A stretch of DNA of 43,678 nt from Candidatus Aegiribacteria sp. (GTDB lineage: Bacteria; Fermentibacterota; Fermentibacteria; Fermentibacterales; JCC-6): the NCBI GenBank assembly GCA_013138965.1, contig WTBT01000023.1, positions 1 through 43,678 on the forward strand. Direction: 5' to 3'. The number at the start of each line of letters is the position of its first letter. Position 1 is the stretch's first letter. The notes under the pieces are model-generated. The model ran no database searches, was not told the DNA's origin, and saw only the letters and a list, made by a program, of their open reading frames with translations. The translations under genes and the position numbers were made by a program. Below are positions 1 to 7,515 of the stretch, piece by piece.

Positions 1-145
1 GTGACCGTTTGTCATCAGGCGTATCCTGAAACATCTTGATCTCCGGGAAGACCCAAGACCCCCCGCCAGAGCCGCTGGAGCTGGTCTGCGAGCCATTCCA
101 TTCGCGAATATCAGTTCCATGGCAGGATATCCCACCGATTCCCAC
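1..145 (-). CDS. Partial unidentified protein (start of gene, runs off window)
   Basis: An open minus-strand frame reaches the window edge. From a GTG at 143-145 it reads MGIGGISCHGTDIREW, followed by a Ser/Gly-rich stretch (QTSSSGSGGGS) and then a charged segment. The same frame stays open upstream as far as the stop codon of the 1119-residue gene (227-229), including ITIAVGIGG just before the GTG. The true start is therefore uncertain. A strong purine-rich ribosome site (GGAGGAGAAGG) lies about 25 bases before the GTG and about 13 bases before an ATA at 155-157. The IAVGIGG stretch could be a nucleotide-binding loop, but too little is present to name a family. Confidence 0.4.
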   Translation of the reverse strand, partial: MGIGGISCHGTDIREWNGSQTSSSGSGGGSWVFPEIKMFQDTPDDKRS

Positions 146-226
146 CGCGATAGTTATGCGATTTGATCTACCTTCTCCTCCGGACAGTATACCAGTAGAA
201 GTATCTGATAAGTAACTGAATTCTGG

Positions 227-3200
227 TTACAAAGAAAGAGCATAATCCAGAAACACTTTTTCCCTTCGACTGGTAAGCGCTTTGCCGGGACACATTGTTT
301 CTGCAATGAGAATTCTGTATCCTTTGGAGTTCTCATGCTCAGAATCCAGTTTAACCGTTGCAGTTGCAGGTGTTGAATGCCCCGCTTCCCATCCTGAACC
401 CAGGCTGTTCAGCAATTTACCGTTCTCCTGATCTCGTGCCCGTTTGATTGCACTTATTATCCAGGATACGTTGTAGGGGAAAGACTCAGGTGCGCTTCTT
501 TCAAGGAGCTTTAACTGAGTCACAGAAACGTTAAAGAGCCATACCGCATCGCAGAACAGCATCTGCCTTAGTTCGTCCAGAGAATCCGGTAAAGGCATTC
601 TTGCTCTGCTCCTTGGAAATCTCAAGCTTCTTTCCCAATCCTTTCCCGCAAGCACCTCAAAAGGCGACATCCCTTTGATAATGTACATACTCGCCCTGCG
701 GTAACGTCTTTCAAGTGCTCTTATCACCTTGACCTTTCCCTGAAGCGTTTTTCTGGAGCTCTCCAGCCCTTCAGCTGCAATCTGGGCAAGAGTGAGATAA
801 GCGTTAAGAAGGTCCCCTCTCCTCAGGTTCTCCATGAAGAAGTCTGTCGAGTCTGCAACTTTGCATGAAAGGAGTCTATCTGCAAGTTGAGACACACTGA
901 TCATACCAGTTGATGCATCCATCAAGGCTGTTATGCTGATTACCTGTCTTTCGGAATCCTTATCCATGAACTTCAGATCGGATAGTGATTCGACAAGGGT
1001 GCATTCTGCAGATTCATTACGCAGAAGCTGATCGGATCCGATGCTATTCAGCCGTGCTTTAAGAGAGTCCGGCTTGCCCGTTACAAGTGAAGCCAGAATA
1101 ATCAGGAGATCATATTGTCCCACAATATCTTTATCTGGTGCAGTATATCGCGATTTGATAGTATCCGCTTCGAGTTTCCAGTGTTTAATGAACGTATTCA
1201 GTAATTCATCTGTTTTTACAAGATTCAGCTGCTGAAGATTATCTTCCGCAAGAGTTCCATATTCAGATATCATCAATGAATCATAATCCATAAGACATGG
1301 TGTACAGGATATAAGCTTGGTTATCTTCGTGGAGGCTTCCCAGGCTGTCAGGGTACCCTTATCTCTTCCGAGTGAGATCTTGTTTATCTCAGTAGTGTAC
1401 ATCAGGCTACTAATACCGAAAAGAGAAGAAATGAAGCTGGAATTCATCAGGTGTCTTTCAGACCAGTCGTGTTCTGTATAATGAGATGGCTGGGGCCCAA
1501 AGGAGGTTATAATTTCCATATAAGAATAGAAATTCGGAAACTTGATCGGATCAGATTGAGGATATTCATTGAACAATTTCCAATTCTCCATGTTTGATGA
1601 ATCACTCTGAAGAAGAAGAAGTAATATGACCGGCTTGATAAATATGGACACAACAGAAGGCTCTGATATCTCCGTGAGCTCGTTCAGAAGAGCATAGTGT
1701 TCATCGGCGATATTCTCGCTTTTTGCTGAGAGGAAGAAAAGTACAGCAAGTACTGCAAGCTTGCCGAAACCTGAATCAATGCATTTCCTGCAGGTGTTCG
1801 AAAGCAGATCTGGAACGAGTTGTTTTTCAGCGGAGCTGAGTAGCAGCAGATCACGGATCAGCTTCATTCGCGGGGGCAGCGCCATCTGCGCGAGTCTATT
1901 GCAAATGTTCGAAACATCGCGCCGTACTTCGGCAGGCTGATTTACTATTGCCTGTTTGCGCATATCAGCGAGTTCCAGAAGTATATCTGAGATCACCGTA
2001 ACCGCTTCAACGGAGACACAAGATAAAAGCAGATCTATGAGTTCAACAGTAACTTCAGGGCGGATCAGTCCGGCATAGCGCTCAAACAATTTTACGAGTA
2101 GTTCCGCTTTTTCTATATCACCCAGGGATTTATGATTCAGCGCCCAGACAAGCTCCCTGAGATTAGAACAGCCCTTACACTGCAGATATTCCAGGAATAA
2201 CTTCTCTGTTTCAATTCCCTTGAGATCAGGCGGGTTAGCAGACCATACAGATCTCCCGCTGCAATATCCGGTAGCAGTGAACGGGTATGCAATATTGAAA
2301 TCCTTGTCAGCAATACTGGCCAGAAAGCTGACGGAGATTCCCTGCAGTACTGATGTTGCTTGTTCTGCTTCTACAAAGGCAATTCCTGAACTTCGATTCT
2401 TTGTAATAAGCTGGTAGTATTCCATCGGAGATAGCCAGTCTCCAAAGTAACCTGGAGTTCTGTCCTTCAGTCGTGAAGTGATACGAGACAGAAGCAGGCG
2501 TTTTCTGGCTTTTCGGAAAGGAAGCCCCATTTCAAAAAGCCCATCTGTCCCTGAAGCATTTCCAGAGAGAAAGAAGAGATGTATCTCTGAATCAGCTGTC
2601 TCACGGATGATCTCTGAGATCATAGACTGGAGACTGCTGTTTTCCAGTTCCTCGGGAATATTGATAACGAGATCCTTCGGAGTCCCTGGCGAGATCATTG
2701 ATATCTGCTGCATTATAGTTCTTAAGTCACCGCTATTAAAAAGATAATCCCTTACGAGTATATCCCTCAGCTCTGGTATACTCCCTGCGACAATCTCAAT
2801 GACTATGTTCCCATCGAGTCTTCTTGATACACAGAAATCATTCATTAATACCCTTGCGCCCCAGGACTCTCTGCCGAAGATATTCACTCCATTGTAGCTA
2901 TTCCGAAGGGAAAAGTCTGCCGCCTCAAGGATCAGTTCCAGCTGATCCTCCATTCCCATAAGCCAGTTCGTTGGCATAGTGTGGTATGCCTCAGTCCAAG
3001 ATATCTCTTCATCTGGAATGATACCGTAATCCAGAAACTTAATCGCCATATCAAGAGATGCTGGATTGAGATTTGCTGCAGATGTGAACCTGTGAAATTC
3101 CTTCATGGGATCAACTATTCTCGTTCTGGGAGACAATACAGGATATGAAAGCGTGGGAGTGTCACTGGAAAGGAACACATTTTCATCAGTCAAGGCTCCA

Positions 3201-3586
3201 TGGGCACAGAAAGCAGTGCCAAGGCATTTCAAGGAGAATGCAGTACGAAACATCAACTTTGATACTGCATTACTGGATGGATCAATGGATATCAGCTCTC
3301 TTAGAGAAATACCGCGCTGAATATCTGACATAATGTAGAAAAGCGACCTGTCGGGTGGATTGCCATCCATGTCATATACAATCCCTGCGTCTCTGATACG
3401 GACGATACCTGCTCTTGCAATTCTGTTTGACGATTTTAACAGACCCTTGAGTACTCCAAGCGTCTCCGGGTTGGTATCAAACAGCTCAACACGGCATGTT
3501 CCATACATTAAACTATGCGATATCCACATCCCGTTCTCCGGAATGATTACAATATTTCCGTTTATTCGATGAACAGTTTTCTTCAT
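227..3586 (-). CDS. Large pseudokinase-like helical repeat protein
   Basis: This 1119-residue protein has no signal peptide. Residues about 1-200 look like a degenerate Ser/Thr kinase fold: a hinge-like segment (FYIMSDIQRGISLRELI) is followed by AHGALTDENVFL, which sits where kinases have HRDLKxxN. The catalytic Asp is replaced by Ala/Leu-type residues, and no glycine-rich loop or DFG is evident. Residues about 240-400 alternate hydrophobic strands and helices, as in an ATPase or STAND-like region, but I see no convincing Walker A motif. The remainder is long and helix-rich, with Leu-rich repeats of helices, suggesting a TPR- or HEAT-like scaffold. It ends 84 bases before the GTG of the next minus-strand gene, probably in one transcript. 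I infer a cytoplasmic signalling or scaffold role; the kinase relationship is a judgement from motif order only. Confidence 0.5.
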   Translation of the reverse strand: MKKTVHRINGNIVIIPENGMWISHSLMYGTCRVELFDTNPETLGVLKGLLKSSNRIARAGIVRIRDAGIVYDMDGNPPDRSLFYIMSDIQRGISLRELISIDPSSNAVSKLMFRTAFSLKCLGTAFCAHGALTDENVFLSSDTPTLSYPVLSPRTRIVDPMKEFHRFTSAANLNPASLDMAIKFLDYGIIPDEEISWTEAYHTMPTNWLMGMEDQLELILEAADFSLRNSYNGVNIFGRESWGARVLMNDFCVSRRLDGNIVIEIVAGSIPELRDILVRDYLFNSGDLRTIMQQISMISPGTPKDLVINIPEELENSSLQSMISEIIRETADSEIHLFFLSGNASGTDGLFEMGLPFRKARKRLLLSRITSRLKDRTPGYFGDWLSPMEYYQLITKNRSSGIAFVEAEQATSVLQGISVSFLASIADKDFNIAYPFTATGYCSGRSVWSANPPDLKGIETEKLFLEYLQCKGCSNLRELVWALNHKSLGDIEKAELLVKLFERYAGLIRPEVTVELIDLLLSCVSVEAVTVISDILLELADMRKQAIVNQPAEVRRDVSNICNRLAQMALPPRMKLIRDLLLLSSAEKQLVPDLLSNTCRKCIDSGFGKLAVLAVLFFLSAKSENIADEHYALLNELTEISEPSVVSIFIKPVILLLLLQSDSSNMENWKLFNEYPQSDPIKFPNFYSYMEIITSFGPQPSHYTEHDWSERHLMNSSFISSLFGISSLMYTTEINKISLGRDKGTLTAWEASTKITKLISCTPCLMDYDSLMISEYGTLAEDNLQQLNLVKTDELLNTFIKHWKLEADTIKSRYTAPDKDIVGQYDLLIILASLVTGKPDSLKARLNSIGSDQLLRNESAECTLVESLSDLKFMDKDSERQVISITALMDASTGMISVSQLADRLLSCKVADSTDFFMENLRRGDLLNAYLTLAQIAAEGLESSRKTLQGKVKVIRALERRYRRASMYIIKGMSPFEVLAGKDWERSLRFPRSRARMPLPDSLDELRQMLFCDAVWLFNVSVTQLKLLERSAPESFPYNVSWIISAIKRARDQENGKLLNSLGSGWEAGHSTPATATVKLDSEHENSKGYRILIAETMCPGKALTSRREKVFLDYALSL

Positions 3587-3644
3587 TTTACCAGTGTTTC
3601 AAAATACAAGGTGCATTCAAGTATCTCATGTAATACCTACAGCA

Positions 3645-3785
3645 TAGGAAGTATTTCAGCTGCACGATATGCACATCCTCCATACCAGCTACTATACCAC
3701 AGATGAAGGACACTTGCACTCAGGACGAGTAATATCGTCACAATTACTGGATTACCTCCCGCAAACAGCTTTCGATCATTGTGTA
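3645..3785 (-). repeat. Degenerate repeat copy A (remnant of a small membrane protein gene)
   Basis: This stretch aligns by eye with 6803-6945. Shared blocks are GAAGTATTT-AACTGCAC-like, CACAATT-TGGATTAC and GCTTTCG-TCA, in the same order and at similar spacing. On the minus strand copy A reads as an open frame ending in a stop near 3648, with a hydrophobic segment (PVIVTILLVLSASVLHLWY) followed by WYGGCAYRAAEILPML. It therefore looks like the tail of a small membrane protein. Copy B has stops in that frame. No function can be assigned. The rest of 3587-3818 shows nothing further. Confidence 0.45.
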
Positions 3786-3818
3786 AATAAGTGTCAATAA
3801 TAATTTGTAAAATATATC

Positions 3819-3861
3819 ATTGCAAATACCAATTGACAACAAGCAAAGACGTATGCATATA
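3819..3861 (+). promoter_or_regulatory. Promoter-like element P1 (ATTGCA-N7-ATTGACA, -10 CATATA)
   Basis: ATTGCA at 3819-3824, seven bases, then ATTGAC at 3832-3837, giving a -35 TTGACA at 3833-3838. A -10-like CATATA lies at 3856-3861 after 17 bases. The same arrangement occurs before the genes at 5213 and 7516. Confidence 0.55.
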
Positions 3862-3927
3862 TTACAATGCGATGGAAGAAGTATTGTGGTATTCCGGCGG
3901 AGCCACAAAAACCGGAAGGAGAAGAAG

Positions 3928-4605
3928 ATGATCATTTTTCGGAAATGCAGGCTTCATGTTTTAACGGGAGCTGTAATTGTAATGCTGTTTGCATACGGCT
4001 CGTCGATGGGAAGTTCTTTGTACGGGAATCCTTTTGGAGGACAACTGGCGATCGCGATCTGGTCAATAAATGAGAACTGCGGACAGATTATGGCGGATGA
4101 TTTTGTGATAGAGGGTTCGAATGCGGTAGTTGAAAATGTAGAATTCTGGGTGATCCTGGGTTATCCTGTAACCCAACCTTCTGCATTTAAATTAAGGTTC
4201 TATCAATCAGCCTCCAGCGGAATTCCAGAAACAGTTATTCAGGAAACCGAATGGATTTCAGATTTCACAATTGTAGACACCGGTGAGCTTCAGATGGGAA
4301 TGCCTGTGCATAAGGTCAGTATTGATCTAACTACTGCTCAACAGTTTAATGCTAGCAGTGGGATTAGATACTGGATTGGATTTCAGGCCCAGTCCACAGG
4401 TGGCATCTATTCAGCGCTGGGCAAGAAAATAACCGGAGCAATTGCCTGTATCTGGCTGTACGCCTCTTCAAGAGAATGGAGATGGGTGTCAACATATGAT
4501 GCTTTTACAGTAGGTGGCGCTACAGATGTGTTTTTCAACCTGAGTGGAAGTTTGGAAGGTGTACTTGAAAATACAACATGGGGTCTGATTAAGCATTCAT
4601 TTTAA
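3928..4605 (+). CDS. Secreted protein with short C-terminal TTWGxIKxxF motif
   Basis: This 225-residue protein starts at the ATG after GGAAGGAG (3914-3921). An upstream in-frame ATG at 3820 lies inside the promoter-like element and is rejected. A basic N-terminus (MIIFRKCRLH) and a hydrophobic core (VLTGAVIVMLFAYGSSMG) form a signal peptide. The mature part is beta-rich and resembles extracellular lectin- or jelly-roll-like domains (DDFVIEGSNAVVENVEFWV, RYWIGFQAQS), but no family can be named. The last residues, ENTTWGLIKHSF, match the end of the CBM96-like protein at 11513 (DETTWGELKATF), so this is probably a shared surface or sorting tag. A terminator follows. It has its own promoter-like element and probably forms a single-gene unit. 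Confidence 0.75.
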   Translation: MIIFRKCRLHVLTGAVIVMLFAYGSSMGSSLYGNPFGGQLAIAIWSINENCGQIMADDFVIEGSNAVVENVEFWVILGYPVTQPSAFKLRFYQSASSGIPETVIQETEWISDFTIVDTGELQMGMPVHKVSIDLTTAQQFNASSGIRYWIGFQAQSTGGIYSALGKKITGAIACIWLYASSREWRWVSTYDAFTVGGATDVFFNLSGSLEGVLENTTWGLIKHSF

Positions 4606-4636
4606 CTGACACTACTGGATATCAATAGCAGGTATG

Positions 4637-4668
4637 AGGAACCTCTACTTCGTGTGGGGGTTCTTTTT
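4637..4668 (+). terminator. Rho-independent terminator after the 3928 gene
   Basis: Stem AGGAACCTC at 4637-4645 pairs with GGGGTTCTT at 4657-4665, with two or three G-T wobbles and an 11-base loop. It is followed by a T-run. It lies 30 bases after the stop codon. Confidence 0.6.
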
Positions 4669-4793
4669 CGTGTGATTGGGGCAGTAGCCAGAAACCTGCA
4701 AAGAGTTGCAGAAAACACACATACACGCATTATGATGATGATATCCTGTTTGCTCGTTGAATCTGCTCTGTGAGCGGTTGCAGCATAAGAAAA

Positions 4794-5068
4794 GAACGGT
4801 TCATTTTTAGCGGTCTTTGTCGGAAGGCGTAGGTTCGGTTCTTTCTGTACTCCGCTTCAATGGTTATTGAGATACCTCCTCTTGTGCCGAAGTCTGCCTG
4901 AACCAGGCACTACCCTGGTTGAACAGCCCCACAACATCATCGAGAATGGTGTTGGTAACATGCTCGTGGAATATACATCTGTTGCAGTAGGTCTGGAAGT
5001 AGAGTTTCATGGATTTTGATTCTACGTTTTTTTGATCAGGTATATATGTGATTGTGATGGTGCAAAAC
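4794..5068 (-). pseudogene. queF: Decayed queF fragment (7-cyano-7-deazaguanine reductase)
   Basis: The minus strand encodes the C-terminal half of QueF, the NADPH-dependent enzyme that reduces preQ0 to preQ1 for queuosine. Visible blocks are TITITYIPDQKNVESKSMKLY, with YIPDxxxVESKSxKLY as the family signature, then IFHEHVTNTILDDVV. After a frameshift near 4880-4910 the other frame gives FGTRGGISITIEAEYRKN, matching the FTPRGGISI end of the family. The N-terminal half is missing, including the catalytic Cys of the LCPxTGQPDF segment, and the first frame stops at 4864-4866. It is therefore a non-functional relic, with no queuosine genes beside it. The rest of 4669-5138 shows no gene. Confidence 0.75.
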
Positions 5069-5138
5069 CATTCATGCGATAATAATCCGCAGTAGCTTCA
5101 TCCAGTAATGTAAGTGGGAAATATTGGGAATCAACATT

Positions 5139-5181
5139 ATTGCACATTGCCATTGACGACAATCGTATTAGGGCGTATTGT
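5139..5181 (+). promoter_or_regulatory. Promoter-like element P2 (ATTGCA-N7-ATTGACG, -10 TATTGT)
   Basis: ATTGCA at 5139-5144, seven bases, ATTGAC at 5152-5157 (-35 TTGACG at 5153-5158), then 17 bases and TATTGT at 5176-5181. This is the same geometry as the elements at 3819 and 7396. Confidence 0.6.
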
Positions 5182-5212
5182 TGAATCGAATAAAAAAGGA
5201 GGTGATTTAATA

Positions 5213-6685
5213 ATGACGAGAAGGAAAGCGATACTTTGCACGGTATACTGCGTTCTATTCCTCTCGGCGTCAGCTGGAGCACAGATCGAAATCAGCGGTC
5301 CGCAGTCCGGAATACTGGGACCTGGTACCTATCTTGTGGTAGGCGATATCAGTGTACAATCCGGCGATAGTTTAGAGATTGTTCCGGGTACTACTTTTAT
5401 CCATAACGGAGATGCGTCAAATTTTAAATGGCTGATCTCCGGCAAGTTTACCGCAGCTGGTGTCGAAGCAGACAGTATCTATTTTTTAAGCCAGAATTCT
5501 GTAGGCGTTTGGGAACGCTGGGGTGGTCTCCTTTTTTTAAGTGGCGCTCCAGCTGCGATAATTGATTACTGCGTGGTCGACGGTGGCATGGCGCATTATC
5601 AGGCTACTGGAGATAATGATGCGGTTGTATATATAAATAGCGGTTCTTCATTAACTTTGACCCATAGCCGTGTTTCCAATAACACCAGTAACATGGAAGG
5701 CGGAGGAGTCGCCGCCAATAATACCGTCCTCCTTATAGATAGCTGCCTGATTGTCAACAATATCCAGTTGGCAAAAGGAAAAGGTGTCGGAGTGAAGATT
5801 GTTGAATGCTCTGATTCCAGCATCCTGAATTCGGTAATAGCTTACAACCAATCTGCTCTTGGTGGTACTTGAGATCCCTGCGGCGGCGGTGGGGTCCACT
5901 GCCAGAACTCGAATACTTTAATTTCAAATTGCCTGATTTACATGAATGTCTCTCAGGAAGCAGGTGGTGGTATTATGGCACAAGGTAATTGTAACGTTAT
6001 CCTGAATAACAATACCATCGTATTTAATAGTACACAAAGAACTGTTGGCGGCGGAATTTGTACCCATGGTTGGAGTGGCGGTGCCGCAACCTTTTCAGGC
6101 GTGAACAATATTATCTATTTCAATACTTGTAATGGTAGTGATTCCCAATATGGCGCAGTATTTGGTGGGGGAGCCACAAGTCTCGAATATTCCTGTTGTT
6201 CCCAGGAGCTGACGGGAACCGGAAATATTACTAGTGACCCAATGTTCGTGAACGCGACAATAGACGATTATCATCTTCAGTACGGATCTCCCTGCATCAA
6301 CGCGGGGGATCCGGCATCACCACCTGACCCCGATGGCACCAGGGCTGATATGGGAGCTCTCTACTACGATCAGACCGGCATTGGCGGAGCGGTTAACCCG
6401 GCTCCCGTGTTCGAGATGTACCCGGCTTCTCCGAATCCTTTCAGTTCCATCGTGAATATTCCCTTCAGCCTTCCCGATGACGGGAATGTAAAGATCACGA
6501 TCTTCGACATAGCTGGTCGTGAAGTGTTCACGATAACTGATGAGTATTTGACTTCCGGGTTTCATAGCGAGGTGTGGGATGGCAGGAACAGCGCAGGGCA
6601 GAGGCCCCGAAGCGGTGTTTACTTCTGCAGATGTGAATTCGATGGAGCTGTTCTGACGAAGCAGCTGATATTGATTGGAGATTAG
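5213..6685 (+). CDS. Secreted beta-helix selenoprotein 1 (UGA = Sec220) with FlgD-Ig-like tail
   Basis: The 490-residue reading spans an in-frame TGA at 5870-5872. The ATG at 5213 follows AAGGAGGTGA with good spacing. Residues 1-23 are a signal peptide ending SAGAQ. A right-handed parallel beta-helix follows (short Asn/Gly-rich rungs such as VLLIDSCLIVNN and SILNSVIAYN) and continues after the TGA without any frame change. Then come a choice-of-anchor-Q-like segment (GSPCINAGDP, DPDGTRADMGALYYDQ) and a C-terminal FlgD-Ig-like domain (SPNPF, FDIAGREV, SGVYFCR, KQLILIGD). At the TGA the protein reads GGT-U-DPCGGGGVHC, so Sec and Cys form UxxC, with a further Cys six residues on. A hairpin follows at SECIS distance. 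The paralogue at 7516 has its TGA at the same place. A decayed gene is unlikely because both halves are intact and conserved. Substrate and role are unknown; a redox or metal site on an exported beta-helix is inferred. Confidence 0.82.
5873..5903 (+). promoter_or_regulatory. Candidate bacterial SECIS element of beta-helix selenoprotein 1
   Basis: Twelve bases after the UGA, GGCGGTG (5885-5891) pairs with CACTGCC (5897-5903) in a 7-bp stem with one G-T pair. The loop is GGGTC (5892-5896), 20-24 bases after the UGA. Bacterial SECIS hairpins sit inside the coding region just after the UGA with a G near the start of the loop, and the E. coli fdhF loop is GGUC. An alternative fold, GATCCC with GGGGTC, uses the same bases. 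Confidence 0.75.
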
Positions 6686-6802
6686 TTTATGAAATAACAG
6701 GGGTTTTCCCTGGAAAGTTTTGAGCAAACAAATAATATTATTTTTCTCAGTGTCCCATTGAGGTAATCTATTGCTCCGGTAACTTATCTAATATATTTAA
6801 TA

Positions 6803-6945
6803 TACGAAGTATTTTAACTGCACACGAATTGAAACGCATATCCTTCATATTCTCTAATCTACTACGGACGGAGGATGTATGCATTCAGGGCGTTTGGTCT
6901 TTTCACAATTGATGGATTACTTGCCTAGAGAGGCTTTCGGTCAAC
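6803..6945 (-). repeat. Degenerate repeat copy B (relic of the same sequence as 3645-3785)
   Basis: Block-by-block similarity to copy A: GAAGTATTTTAACTGCAC, CACAATTGATGGATTAC and GCTTTCGGTCA. The frame open in copy A is interrupted by stops here. It lies just downstream of beta-helix gene 1, between that gene and an IS110 fragment. The rest of 6686-6800 holds only a weak hairpin (CAGGG-GTTTT-CCCTG near 6699). Confidence 0.45.
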
Positions 6946-6953
6946 TCACTTAC

Positions 6954-7140
6954 AGGAACGACCTCCGGTTGTCAAGCGACAATATGTTCTTCCTGTAGGA
7001 ATATCCGGTCGGTACGGTTCAATGGCCTTGAGTAATGATAGCGGATCAGATTTCATATTGCTGTACAGCATAATGTTACCGTCAGAATCAAGAATGCATA
7101 GATACATTACTCTGGTGTGCAGATCAATTCCGCAGTAATA
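6954..7140 (-). pseudogene. IS110-family transposase fragment (N-terminus only)
   Basis: The minus strand reads YYCGIDLHTRVMYLCILDSDG, then NIMLYSNMKSDPLSLLKAIEPYRPDI, before diverging and stopping near 6952. IS110 transposases begin with an RuvC-like DEDD domain of the form YYxGIDLHxxxMxxCVLDxDG, so the family call is clear. The initiator ATG is gone (TAA stands in its place), and everything after roughly residue 50 is missing, including the C-terminal Tnp20 domain with its catalytic Ser. The element is therefore inactive. A purine-rich ribosome site (GGAGGAG, near 7175) and a possible promoter are still visible upstream. Confidence 0.7.
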
Positions 7141-7260
7141 TTAGTATGTAGTGGTATATAATCTTATTGGGGTCTCCTCCTTTGGTTTAAGGATCGCACC
7201 ACCAGCATATCGAATAGATATGAATAGTGGGAGGCCTCAATGAGTGTCAACTATTTCGAC
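7141..7260 (-). other. Relic of the non-coding end of the IS110 element
   Basis: Upstream of the transposase fragment (minus orientation) is TTGACA followed after about 18 bases by TATTCA, then a non-coding leader and a GGAGGAG site. In IS110 relatives such as IS621 the non-coding end before the transposase encodes the bridge RNA. Whether any bridge-RNA fold survives cannot be decided by eye. The remaining stretch 7261-7395 shows nothing. Confidence 0.3.
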
Positions 7261-7395
7261 AATTCCCAAGCTCAGTATAGTATATATTATCATACATTGT
7301 GATTAGAATCTATGCAGTTAATGCATGAAATATGCAATATAATCCAGCAGTATATACTAATCATCACCGTGAAGCAAGTTACATAAATGCATAAC

Positions 7396-7438
7396 ATTGC
7401 AGATAGCTATTGACGACACACTAATTGACACACATATT
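7396..7438 (+). promoter_or_regulatory. Promoter-like element P3 (ATTGCA-N7-ATTGACG, -10 CATATT)
   Basis: ATTGCA at 7396-7401, seven bases, ATTGAC at 7409-7414 (-35 TTGACG at 7410-7415), then 17 bases and CATATT at 7433-7438. The spacing is identical to the elements at 3819 and 5139. Confidence 0.6.
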
Positions 7439-7515
7439 TCTATTAGATGAATTTAGAAGTAAGATGGCATCATGTTTTATTGAGAGTATACTGAAAATGA
7501 AGGAGGATTATTCAA

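Noticed and set aside
5022-5282. 86-residue minus-strand frame before the first beta-helix gene
   Set aside because: It runs across a promoter and the start of the real gene, and only its edge overlaps the queF relic in a different frame.
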